Assembly: GCA_963921795.1 (NCBI GenBank)
Contig: OY997642.1
Span: 38,110,840 to 38,174,839, forward strand
Length of the DNA stretch: 64,000 nucleotides
Reading direction: 5' to 3'
DNA from: Nannobrachium achirus
Taxonomy: Eukaryota > Chordata > Actinopteri > Myctophiformes > Myctophidae
A model generated the notes under the pieces. It did no database searches. It saw nothing but the letters and a program-made list of their open reading frames with translations, and was not told the DNA's origin. Made by a program: the position numbers and the translations under genes. The first letter of the stretch is position 1; each line of letters opens with the position of its first letter. Positions 1 to 8,731 of this stretch are shown here, piece after piece.

Positions 1-646
1 CGGGCTCCTCCCACTAACTTTAGAAGCGCGTTACGAACGAACGATATGGACTATCAAAATATCCCTTGAGTATGTTCATTGTAAGGGTTCATAGATCATG
101 TGTACCGCTTTTTGTGCCATTTGAAGAAAATATGTTGTAAAAGGAGCAAAAAGTGTGTTTTGGAGAAAATGCAAGATGGCGGAAAATCTATCCTGGCGCA
201 AATGGGCGTGGCCTATATGGGGAGATGCGTCATGACCCAAGGAATCCAGGGAAAAAAGATTTTTAATTTTCCGACCTATGGTTCAAGAGTTACAGGCCAA
301 AAGGTAAAGTGGGCTGTTATAGCGCCACCATGAGGCCAAAAGACACTATTATTTTTTATTTAATCCTTGACATCATTATGAACCTCCTCTCCAAGTCTTG
401 AAACTGTAGCCCCTATGGTTTGCGAGAGAAAAATAATTGAATGCGATTCCCATTATAAGTCAATGGGGAAAATTAATTCACTAATAAATTCATATCAATT
501 AAACTATAGTACCTTTCTCTTAGCAAGTTGATAGCACACGATTCCCGCGTAAGCCGGTCGATTTGACATATGGCGCGAGTGTGTGGTGCAAAAACTGTGG
601 GAGGAGTAGCGTGCCAAACTTTGGGGAAAAGTATGGACAGACTTAA
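1..646 (+). repeat. Duplicated block B, copy 1 (cut by window start)
   Basis: Matches 44301-44946 at offset 44300. Ends at CAGACTTAA in the spacer, a few bases before the CTAGAATTG position. Confidence 0.85.
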
Positions 647-725
647 ATACTAGAATTGACAGAGTCAATTTTGACAAGTGTGCCTGCAGCGCGCTAAACG
701 CGCGACCTCGTGCGGCGGTTCGGAC

Positions 726-1440
726 TGCCTGAGCACGCAAGTCCGGCTTGGTGCCGTCCCCCCACCTCGGCGCCTGACTCTGGCTGGAGCTTTACAAAAA
801 AAAAAAAAAAAAAAAAAGCCAGCTGCTGAGCTGACCTGCGCAGCGTGCGTGCGTGCGTGCGTGCGTTCGTTCGTTCAGTGCAATGTGAATGCATGTGACT
901 TAGGAAGATAGATAGATAGATACGTAATAAACATGTTTTGGTACAAGCTCAACTAAAAGGAGATCCTAGTAATGTTTTTGGCTTATTTCCACAGGGAAGT
1001 CATTCACGAATGAACTAATTATTGATATATGACTGTCATAGGTATACAGTGTCATTGACAGTACAGTCACTGGTACAAGCTCAACTAAAAGGTGATCCTA
1101 GAAAAGACTAAGTCAGGGGGAAACAATTTAAAAAATAAAACAATAAAAACAGCCGATCTACAAGGCTGCATGTGGGCTTGTGGATCAGATGATGAATACA
1201 TTTTAATACTAACAATACTTTTACTCTTTGGCATTTTTACTTATACTCTTTGGTATTTTGAGTACATTTACTCAAATATACTTTTACTTCACAATGATTA
1301 CTTTTGATACTTTAACAATACTTTTACTCTTTGGTATTTTTGAGTACTTTTACTCAAATATGTTTTACTTCATAATGAGTACTTTTATATTCTTAATGAG
1401 TACATTTACTTTTAATACTTCATTGATACTTTGTGCCCTT
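726..1440 (+). mobile_element. Composite insertion: poly-A retroposon-like end, GATA, Tol2-like TACTTTTACTC tract
   Basis: Non-satellite sequence replacing about 35 bp of M3. In order: a GC-rich stretch beginning GCCTGAGCACGCAAG and ending GGCTGGAGCTTTAC followed by a run of A (about 796-818), like the 3' end of a retroposon; (GCGT)n; (GATA)n at about 907-921; a 30-bp direct repeat GTACAAGCTCAACTAAAAGG (940-969 and 1072-1101); a hairpin GATCTACAAG / CTTGTGGATC (1155-1186); then an AT-rich tract built on TACTTTTACTC and GAGTACTTTTACTC. That last tract resembles the subterminal repeats of fish Tol2-like hAT transposons, an inference from motif style. No coding domain is seen. Confidence 0.6.
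940..1101 (+). repeat. 30-bp direct repeat pair within composite insertion
   Basis: GGTACAAGCTCAACTAAAAG and the following GRGATCCTAG occur at 940-969 and 1072-1101. The island at 52072-53531 has only the right copy. One copy and the sequence between may therefore have been lost there or gained here. Confidence 0.7.
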
Positions 1441-1630
1441 GAGAGGGTCGTTCCCCCTGAAAAACGCGTTCTGGCACGTAACGGTTACGTTTCGCGCGTT
1501 TGTGACGCCCCCTATGAGTCGAAGTGGAAATGCTTTTGGGGATCTGTTGAGTATGCCACCCCCGACCTGTGGTTGAAATTCAGTGTTGCCGCGACCTATT
1601 GTTTGTGATTTATGGCTATCGTTTGTGAAA

Positions 1631-2690
1631 CGGGCCCCTCCCGCTAACTTTGGAAGCGCGTTACGAACAAACGGTATGGACTATCGAAATATCCTTTGAC
1701 TATGTTTATTGCGTGGCTTCATAGATCATGTGTACCGGTTTTTAAGACATTTGAAGAAAATATGTAGGAAAAGGAGCAAAAAGTGTGTTTTGGACAAAAT
1801 TCAAGATGGCGGAAAATCTATCCATACGCAAATGGGCGTGGCCTATATGGGGAGATGCGTCATGACCCAAGGAATCCAGGGAAAAAATAATTTTCATTTT
1901 CCGACCTACGGTTCAAGAGTTACGGGGCAAAACGTAAAGTTGGCCGTTATAGCGCCACCATGAGGCCGAGTGATGTCATTATTTTTTGATTAATTCTTAC
2001 AATCATTATGAACCTCCTCTCCAAGTCTTGAAACTGTAGCCCCTATGGTTTGCGAGAGAAAAATAATTGAATGCGATTCCCATTATAAGTCAATGGGGAA
2101 AATTAATTCACTAATAAATTAATATCAATTAAACTATAGAACCTTTCTCTTAGCAACTTGATAGCACACCATTCCCGAGTAAGCCGGTCGATTTGAGATA
2201 TGGCGCGAGTGTATGGTGCAAAAACTGTGGGAGGAGTAGCGTGCCAAACTTTGGGGAAAAGTATGGACAGACTTAAGTAAGTAAATAAATAAATATGAGC
2301 GATAACAATAAGTCTGCCCATGCTATGCATAGGCACACTTAATGAGCGATAACAATAAGTCTGCCCATGCTATGCATAGGCACACTTAACTAGAATTGAC
2401 GGAGTCAATTTTGACAAGTGTGCCTGCAGCTCGCTAAATGCGCGACCTTGTGCGGCGGTTCGGACCGTGAGACCGTCCACCGTCGTCCGTGTTTCGTTTT
2501 GAGAGTGTCGGTCCCCCTGAAAAACGCGTTCTGGCATGTAACGGTTACGTTTCGCGCGTTTGTGACGCCCCCTATGAGTCGAAGTGGAAATGCTTTTGGG
2601 GATCTGTTGAGTATGCCACCCGCAACCTGTGGTTGAAATTTAGTGTCGACGCGACCTTTTGTTTGTGAGTTAGGGCAATTTTTTGCCAAA
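1631..2690 (+). repeat. U2: long unit, two 57-bp spacer elements
   Basis: The 57-bp spacer element occurs twice (about 2296-2389), the second copy missing the TAAATAAAT lead. M4 ends in the rarer GTTAGGGCAATTTTTTGCC form instead of TTTATGGCTATCGTTTGCG. Most of U2 duplicates U36. Confidence 0.88.
2674..2687. other. GGCAATTTTTTGCC hairpin at M4 end (lineage marker)
   Basis: In U2 the usual TTTATGGCTATCGTTTGCG is replaced by GAGTTAGGGCAATTTTTTGCC, which can pair GGCAA with TTGCC. The same variant precedes the landmarks at 21527, 22551, 23511, 29720, 46316 and 50364. It marks one sub-lineage of M4. Confidence 0.6.
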
Positions 2691-3651
2691 CGGGCCCCTC
2701 CCGCTAACTTTGGAAGCGCGTTACGAACGAACGGTATGGACTATCAAAATATCCTTTGACTATGTTTATTGCGTGGCTTCATAGATCATGTGTACCGGTT
2801 TTTAAGACATTTGAAGAAAATATGTAGGAAAAGGAGCAAAAAGAGTGTTTTGGAGAAAATTCAAGATGGCGGAAAATCTATCCCTACGCAAATGGGCGTG
2901 GCCTATATGGGGAGATGCGTCTTGACCCAAGGAAGCCAGGGAAAAAATAATTTTCATTTTCCGATCTACGGTTCAAGAGTTACGGGGCAAAACGTAAAGT
3001 GAGCCGTTATAGCACCACCATGAGGATGAGTGATGTAATTATTTTTCAATTTATTCTTAAAATCATTATGAATCTCCTCTCCGAGGTTTGAAACTGTAGC
3101 CCCTATGGTTTGCGAGAGAAAAATACTTGAATGTGACTTTTTGCATTGTCCCATTATAAGTCAATGGGGAAAAAATAATTCACTAATAAATTAATATCAA
3201 TTAAACTATAGAACCTTTCTCTTAGCAAGTTACTAGCACACCATTCCCGAGTAAGCCGGTCGTTTTGACATATGGCGCGAGTGTGTGGTGCAAAAACTGT
3301 GGGAGGAGTAGCGTGCCGAAGTTTAGAGAGTGCGCTTGTAAAGTCAATACTAGAATTGACAGAGTCAATTTTTACAAGTGTGCCTGCAGCGCGCTAAATG
3401 CGCGACCTTGTGTGGCGGTTTGGACCGTGAGAACGTCCGCCGAGTTGTCTGCGTTGCGTTGTGAGAGGGTCGGTCCCCGTGAAAAACGCGTTCTGGCACG
3501 AAACGGTTACGTTTCGCGCGTTTGTGACGCCCCCTAGGGGTCGAAGTGGAAATGCTTTTGGGGATTTGTTGAGTATGCCACCCGCAACCTGTGGTTAAAA
3601 ATCTGTGTTGACTCGACCTTTTGTTTGTGATTTATGGCTATTGTTAGCGAA
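2691..3651 (+). repeat. U3: long unit, spacer type b
   Basis: A 961-bp standard long unit with the TTTAGAGAGTGCGCTTG spacer and CTAGAATTG at 3350. M1 is close to U25 and U26 (offset 19860 for U25). Confidence 0.88.
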
Positions 3652-4089
3652 CGGGCCCCTCCCGCTAACTTTGGAAGCGTGTTACGAACGAACGGTACGG
3701 ATTATCGAGATATCCTTTGACTATGTTTATCGCATGGCTTTAAAGATCATGTGTACCGGTTTTTAAGACATTTGAAGAAAATTTGTAGCAAAAGGAGTAA
3801 AAAGTGTGTTTAGGAGAAAATTCAAGATGGCGGAAAATCTTCCCATGTGCAAATTGGCGTATCCTATATGGAGAGATGCGTCGTGACCCAAGGAATCCAG
3901 GGAAAAAAGAATTGTAATTCTGTGACCTACGGTTCAAGAGTTACGAGGCAAGCGGTCCGTTATAGCGCCACCATGTGGCCAAGTGGAAATGCTTTTTGGG
4001 ATTCGTTGAGTATGCCACCCCCGAACTGTGGTTGAAATTCAGTGTTGAATGGACCTTTTGTTTGTGATTTATGGCTATTGTTTGCAAAA
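3652..4089 (+). repeat. U4: short alpha unit (M1 + end of M4)
   Basis: 438 bp. M1 reads CAAGATGGCGG and TTCCCATGTGCAAATTGGCG, then GCGCCACCATGTGGCC joins directly to AAGTGGAAATGC. M2 and M3 are absent. With U5 it forms a cassette repeated at 25204, 29720, 59809 and 61637. Confidence 0.88.
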
Positions 4090-5101
4090 CGGGCCCCTCC
4101 CGCTAACTTTGGAAGCACGTTACGAATGAACGGTATAGACTATCGAAATATCCTTTGACTATGTTTATCGCGTGGCTTCATAGATCACGTGTACCGGTTT
4201 TTAAGACATTTGAAGAAAATATGTAGGAAAAGGAGCAAAAAGTGTGTTTCGGAGAAAATTCAAGATGGCGGAAAATCTATCCTGGCGCAAATGGGCGTGG
4301 CCTATATGGGGAGATGCGTCTTGGCCCAAGGAATCCGGGGAAAAAATAAGTTTAATTTTCCGACCTACGGTTCAACAGTTACAGGCCAAAACGTACACTG
4401 GGCTGTTATAGCGCCACCATGAGGCCAAATGACGCTATTATTTTTTATTTATTCCTTGTAATCATTATGAACCTCCTCTCTGAGTCTTGAAACTGTAGCC
4501 CCTATGGTTTGCGAGAGAAAAATTATTGAATGCGATTCCCATTATAAGTCAATGGGGACAGGTAAGGGTTAATTAATTTCTTAATAAATTCATATCAATT
4601 AAACTATAGAACCTTTCTCTTAGCAAGTTGATAGCACACGATTCCCGCGTAAGCCGGTCGATTTGACATATGGCGCAAGTGTGTGGTGCAAAAACTGTGG
4701 GAGGAGTAGCGTGCCAAACTTTGGGGAAATACATGTGTGTGTCCATGTCTGGCTTAAGTATGAGTGATAACAATAAGTCTGCCCATGCTATGCATAGGCA
4801 CACTTAACTAGAATTGACATGGTCAATTTTGACAAGTGTGCCTGCAGTGCGCGACCTTGTGTAGCGGTTTGGACTGTGAGACCATCCGCCAAGTTGTCTG
4901 CGTTTCGTTGTGAGAGGGTCGGTCCCCGTGAGAAACGCGTTCTGGCACGAAACGGTTACGTTTCGCGCGTTTGTGACGCCCCCTAGGGGTCGAAGTGGAA
5001 ATGCTTTTGGGGATTCGTTGAGTATGCCACCCCCGACCTGTGGTTGAAATTCAGTGTTGACTCGACCTATTGTTTGTGATTTATGGCTATCGTTTGCGAA
5101 A
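4090..5101 (+). repeat. U5: long unit, spacer type c
   Basis: Carries the marker GGGGACAGGTAAGGGTTAAT at the M2/M3 boundary, the ATACATGTGTGTGTCCATG spacer, and GATCACGTGTACC in M1 (an exact CACGTG E-box where most units have CATGTG). The motif reads CTAGAATTGACATGGTCAA, a variant shared with U28 at 26360. Confidence 0.88.
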
Positions 5102-5430
5102 CGGGCCCCTCCCGCTAAATTTGGAAGCGCGTTACGAACGAACGGTACGGACTATCAAAATATCCTTTGACTATGTTTATCGCGTGGCTGCATAGATCAT
5201 GTGTACCGGTTTTTAAGACATTTGAAGAAAATATGTGGGAAAAGGAGCAAAAAGTGTGTTTTGGAGAAAATTCAAGATGGCGGAAAATCTACCCATACGC
5301 AAATGGGCGTGGCCTATATGGGGAGATGCGTCTTGACCCAAGGAATCCAGGGAAAAAACAATTTCATTTTCCGATCTACGGTTCAAGAGTTACGGGGCAA
5401 AACGTAAAGTGAGCCGTTATAGCGCCACCA
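5102..5430 (+). repeat. Module M1, reference copy (in U6)
   Basis: Reference for the 329-bp conserved core present in every unit. It runs from CGGGCCCCTCCCG through ATCATGTGTACCGG, GAAGAAAATATG, CAAGATGGCGG and CAAATGGGCGTGG to TATAGCGCCACCA. M1 is the only module kept in all three length classes together with the end of M4. Two sequence types exist: alpha with CAAGATGGCGGAAAATC, and beta with TGAAATGGTGAAAAATC followed by TTCCCATGTGCAAATTGG. Beta occurs in many short units. Confidence 0.85.
5273..5283 (+). promoter_or_regulatory. YY1-like site in M1 (reference copy)
   Basis: CAAGATGGCGG matches the core of the vertebrate YY1 consensus (AARATGGCGGC) except for the final C, which is A. The same 11 bases recur in most alpha-type M1 modules in the same orientation. 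In beta-type M1 the position reads TGAAATGGTGA and the site is lost. Occupancy is not shown by sequence. Confidence 0.4.
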
Positions 5431-5580
5431 TGAGGATGAGTGGTGTAATTATTTTTCGATTTATTCTTAAAATCATTATGAATCTCCTCTCCGAGGTTTG
5501 AAACTGTAGCCCCTATGGTTTGCGAGAGAAAAATACTTGAATGTGACTTTTTGCATTGTCCCATTATAAGTCAATGGGGA
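5431..5580 (+). repeat. Module M2, AT-rich (reference copy in U6)
   Basis: About 150 bp from TGAGGATGAG or TGAGGCCAAATG through CTTGAAACTGTAGCCCC to CCCATTATAAGTCAATGGGG. It is present in long and medium units and absent from short units. The last 20 bases form a small inverted repeat, CCCATT / AATGGG around ATAAGTC. Confidence 0.82.
5559..5580. other. Small hairpin at the end of M2 (reference copy)
   Basis: CCCATTATAAGTCAATGGGG can pair CCCATT with AATGGG around a 7-base loop. It is preserved in essentially all long and medium units. The same short motif is common in fish intergenic repeats as general background, so it may be inherited from an older element. Confidence 0.45.
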
Positions 5581-5915
5581 AAAATTAATTCACTAATAAA
5601 TTAATATCAATTAAACTATAGAACCTTTCTCTTAGCAAGTTACTAGCACACGATTCCCGAGTAAGCCGGTCGTTTTGACATATGGCGCGAGTGTGTGGTG
5701 CAAAAACTGTGGGAGGAGTAGCGTGCCGAAGTTTAGAGAGTGCGGTTGTAAAGTCAATACTAGAATTGACAGAGTCAATTTTGACAAGTGTGCCTGCAGC
5801 GCGCTAAATGCGCGACCTTGTGTAGCGGTTTGGACCGTGAGACCGTCCGCCGAGTTGTCTGCGTTGCGTTGTGAGAGGGTCGGTCCCCGTGAAAAACGCG
5901 TTCTGGCACGAAACG
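5581..5915 (+). repeat. Module M3, variable spacer plus CpG-rich block (reference copy in U6)
   Basis: It starts with the AT tract AATTAATTCACTAATAAATT, passes GACATATGGCGCGAGTGTG and GGGAGGAGTAGCGTGCC, then a spacer that differs between units, then CTAGAATTGACAGAGTCAA, then a CpG-rich segment ending near GGCACGAAACG. Spacer types: (a) one to three copies of a 57-bp element with GCTATGCATAGGCACACTTA; (b) TTTAGAGAGTGCGCTTG; (c) ATACATGTGTGT plus CCATGTCTGGCTTAAG and one 57-bp-like element; (d) CAGACTTAAA; (e) CATGGACATACATACA. M3 is the module lost in medium and short units and is where all the minisatellite and transposon insertions lie. Confidence 0.82.
5760..5799. other. CTAGAATTGAC exchange-point motif (reference copy)
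   Basis: The motif CTAGAATTGACAGAGTCAA contains the perfect inverted repeat AATTGAC / GTCAATT around AGA and is followed by TTTTGACAAGTGTGCCTGCA. It is almost invariant in every M3, while the sequence to its left changes between five or more spacer types. Several large duplicated blocks in this window begin or end here (650/31827, 6722/12060, 9924/15262, 26370/62803, 33634/56691). Its role as a recombination site is inference. Confidence 0.55.
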
Positions 5916-6062
5916 GTTACGTTTCGCGCGTTTGTGACGCCCCCTAGGGGTCGAAGTGGAAATGCTTTTGGGGATTCGTTGAGTATGCCACCCCCGACCT
6001 GTGGTTGAAATTCAGTGTTGACTCGACCTATTGTTTGTGATTTATGGCTATCGTTTGCGAAA
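5916..6062 (+). repeat. Module M4 (reference copy in U6)
   Basis: From GTTACGTTTCGCGCG through GACGCCCCCTAGGGGTCG, GAAGTGGAAATGC, GAGTATGCCACCCCCGACC and TTGTTTGTGATTTATGGC to the next landmark. Short units enter M4 at AAGTGGAAATGC. They keep about 108 bp of it, joined directly to M1. Confidence 0.82.
5936..5953 (-). promoter_or_regulatory. CTCF-core-like site in M4 (reference copy)
   Basis: On the minus strand this reads CGACCCCTAGGGGGCGTC. It follows the CTCF core pattern CCA-NN-AG-GGGGC closely, with C in place of the A at core position 3. It recurs in nearly all long units. Short units lack it; their M1/M4 junction reads GCGCCACCATGTGGCC. Medium units mostly carry CCTACGGGTC, a weaker match. 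Binding is untested inference. Confidence 0.3.
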
Positions 6063-7024
6063 CGGGCCCCTCCCGCTAACTTTGGAAGCGCGTTACGAAC
6101 GAACGGTACGGACTATCAAAATATCCTTTGACTATGTTTATCGTGTGGCTGCATAGATCATGTGTACCGGTTTTTAAGACATTTGAAGAAAATATGTGGG
6201 AAAAGGAGCAAAAAGTGTGTTTTGGAGAAAATTCAAGATGGCGGAAAATCTACCCATACGCAAATGGGCGTGGCCTATATGGGGAGATGCGTCTTGACCC
6301 AAGGAATCCAGGGAAAAAACAATTTTCATTTTCCGATCTACGGTTCAAGAGTTACGGGGCAAAACGTAAAGTGAGCCGTTATAGCGCCACCATGAGGATG
6401 GGTGGTGTAATTATTTTTCAATTTATTCTTAAAATCATTATGAATCTCCTCTCCGAGGTTTGAAACTGTAGCCCCTATGGTTTGCGAGAGAAAAATACTT
6501 GAATGTGACTTTTTGCATTGTCCCATTATAAGTCAATGGGGAAAAATTAATTCACTAATAAATTAATATCAATTAAACTATAGAACCTTTCTCTTAGCAA
6601 GTTACTAGCACACGATTCCCGAGTAAGCCGGTCGTTTTGACATATGGCGCGAGTGTGTGGTGCAAAAACTGTGGGAGGAGTAGCGTGCCGAAGTTTAGAG
6701 AGTGCGGTTGTAAAGTCAATACTAGAATTGACAGAGTCAATTTTTACAAGTGTGCCTGCAGCGCGCTAAATGCGCGACCTTGTGCGGCGGTTCGGACCGT
6801 GAGACCGTCCGCCGAGTCGTCCGCGTTTCGTTGTGAGAGGGTCGGTCCCTGTGAAAAACGCGTTCTGGCACGAAACGGTTACCTTTCGCGCGTTTGTGAC
6901 GCCCCCTAGGGGTCGAAGTGGAAATGCTTTTGGGGATTCCTTGAGTATGCCACCCCCGACCTGTGGTTGAAATTCAGTGTTGCCGCGACCTATTGTTTGT
7001 GATTTATGGCTGTTGTTTGCGAAA
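6063..7024 (+). repeat. U7: long unit, spacer type b
   Basis: 962 bp, nearly identical to U6 through M1-M2 and the spacer. From CTAGAATTG at 6722 rightward it becomes the start of the 3.2-kb duplicated block C, with TTTTTACAAG and ACGGTTACCTTTCG as markers. Confidence 0.88.
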
Positions 7025-8102
7025 CGTGCCCCTCCCGCTAACTTTGGAAGCGCGTTACGAACGAACGGTACGGACTATCGACATATCCTTTGACTATGTT
7101 TATCGCGTGGCTTCATAGATCATGTGTACCGGTTTTTAAGACATTTGAAGAAAATATGTAGGAAAAGGAGCAAAAAGTGTGTTTTGGAGAAAATTCAAGA
7201 TGGCGGAAAAACTACCCATACGCAAATGGGCGTGGCCTATATGGGGAGATGCGTCATGACCCAAGGAATCCAGGGAAAAAAGAATTTTCATTTTCCGACC
7301 TACGGTTCAACAGTTACAGGCCAAAACGTAAACTGGGCTGTTATAGCGCCACCATGAGGCCAAATGACACTATTATTTTTCATTTAATCCTTGAAATCAT
7401 TATGAACCTCCTCACCAAGTCTTGAAACTGTAGCCCCTATGGTTTGCGAGAGAAAAATAAATGAATGTGAGTTTTGCGATTCCCATTATAAGTCAATGGG
7501 GAGAAATTAATGCACTAATAAATTAATATCAATTAAACTATAGAACCTTTCTCTTAGCAACTTGATAGCACACCATTCCCGAGTAAGCCGGTCGATTTGA
7601 CATATGGCGCGAGTGTTTGGTGCGAAAACTGTGGGAGGAGTAGCGTGCCAAACTTTGGGGAAAAGTATGGACAGACTTAAGTAAGTAAATAAATAAATAT
7701 GAGCGATAACAATAAGTCTGCCCATGCTATGCATAGGCACACTTAATAAATATGAGCGAGAACAATAAGTGTCCCCATGCTATGCATAGGCACACTTAAC
7801 TAGAATTGACAGAGTCAATTTTGACAAGTGTGCCTGCAGCTCGCTAAATGCGCGACCTCGTGCGGCGGTTCGGACAGTGAGACCGTCCGCCGAGTCGCCT
7901 GCGTTTCGTCGTGAGAGGGTCGGTCCCCGTGAAAAACGCGTTTTGGCACGAAACGGTTACGTTTCGCGCGTTTGTGACGCCCCCTAGGGGTCGAAGTGGA
8001 AATGCTTTTGGGGATCCGTTGAGTATGCCACCCCCGACCTGTGGTTGAAATTCGGTGTTGACTCGACCTATTGTTTGTGATTTATGGCTATCGTTTGCGA
8101 AA
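7025..8102 (+). repeat. U8: long unit, two 57-bp spacer elements
   Basis: 1078 bp, identical in layout to U14 (offset 5338). The two spacer elements read GATAACAATAAGTCTGCCC and GAGAACAATAAGTGTCCCC. Confidence 0.88.
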
Positions 8103-8731
8103 CGTGCCCCTCCCGCTAAGTTTGGAAGCGCATTACGAACGAACGGTATGGACTATCGGAATATCCTTTGACTATGTTTATCGCGTGGCTTCATAGATCA
8201 AGTGTACCGGTTTTTAAGACATTTGAAGAAAATATGTAGGAAAAGGAGCAAAAAGTGTGTTTTGGAGAAAATCAAAGATGGCGGAAAATCTATCCCTACG
8301 CAAATGGGCGTGGCCTATATCGAGAGATGCGTCTTGACCCAAGGAATCCAGGGAAAAAATAATTTTAATTTTCCGATCTACGGTTCAAGAGTTACGGGGC
8401 AAAACGTAAAGTGGGCCGTTATAGCGCCACCATGAGGATGAGTGATGTAATTATTTTTTGATTTATTCTTAAAATCATTATGAATCTCCTCTGCAAGGTT
8501 TGAAACTGTAGCCCCTATGCTTTGCGAAAGAAAAATACTTGAATGTGAATTTCTGCTTTCTCCCATTATAAGTCAATGGGGACAATTACGTTTTGCGCGT
8601 TTGTGACGCCCCCTACGGGTCGAATTGGAAACGCTTTTGGGGATTCCTTGAGTAAGCCACCCGCAGCCTGTGGTTGAAATTCATTGCTGACTCAACGTTT
8701 TGTTTGTGATTTATGGCTATTATTTGCAAAA
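8103..8731 (+). repeat. U9: medium unit (M1-M2-M4)
   Basis: 629 bp. M2 ends AATGGGGACAA and continues directly as TTACGTTTTGCGCG of M4, so M3 is missing with a TTA junction. M2 carries CTATGCTTTGCGAAAG, a diagnostic change shared with U15, U30 and U51. Confidence 0.88.

Larger units (their letters stand above)
1..1630 (+). repeat. U1: long unit interrupted by composite insertion
   Basis: M1 starts at the window edge with the variant CGGGCTCCTCCCACTAAC. Positions 1-646 match 44301-44946. Its spacer is short (CAGACTTAAATA) before CTAGAATTG at 650. The satellite stops at about 725 and resumes at about 1440 (GAGAGGGTCG); see the insertion at 726-1440. Confidence 0.88.
650..2340 (+). repeat. Duplicated block A, copy 1
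   Basis: Matches 31827-33517 at offset 31177. Left edge is CTAGAATTGAC. Right edge is the end of a 57-bp spacer element (GGCACACTTAA). Confidence 0.85.
5102..6062 (+). repeat. U6: long unit, spacer type b (reference unit)
   Basis: 961 bp. Used here to define modules. GCGGTTG replaces the usual GCGCTTG in the spacer. Confidence 0.9.

Noticed and set aside
726-1440. Target-site duplication around the composite insertion
   Set aside because: Flanks GGTTCGGACT and CTTGAGAGGG share no convincing direct repeat, and about 35 bp of M3 is missing, so simple transposition is not supported.
2668-2676. Telomeric TTAGGG repeat
   Set aside because: GTTAGGG occurs singly in the M4 variant and never in tandem.
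4556-4572. Splice donor CAG|GTAAGG in spacer-c units
   Set aside because: Good match to a 5' splice site but confined to one subtype, with no matching exon or acceptor. Likely chance.
5088-5106. CENP-B box in the M4/M1 junction
   Set aside because: ATCGTTTGCGAAACGGG resembles TTCGNNNNANNCGGG but has six instead of four bases between the half sites and A for the first T.
5385-5400. Pol III B box in M1 (GGTTCAAGAGT)
   Set aside because: Lacks the final conserved C of GGTTCRANNC, varies between CAAGAG and CAACAG, and has no A box at a suitable distance.
5201-5407. Recurrent 62-138 residue open frames in satellite units, both strands
   Set aside because: They repeat once per unit, overlap in several frames and strands, vary mostly by amino-acid changes, lose start or stop positions freely, and match no domain.
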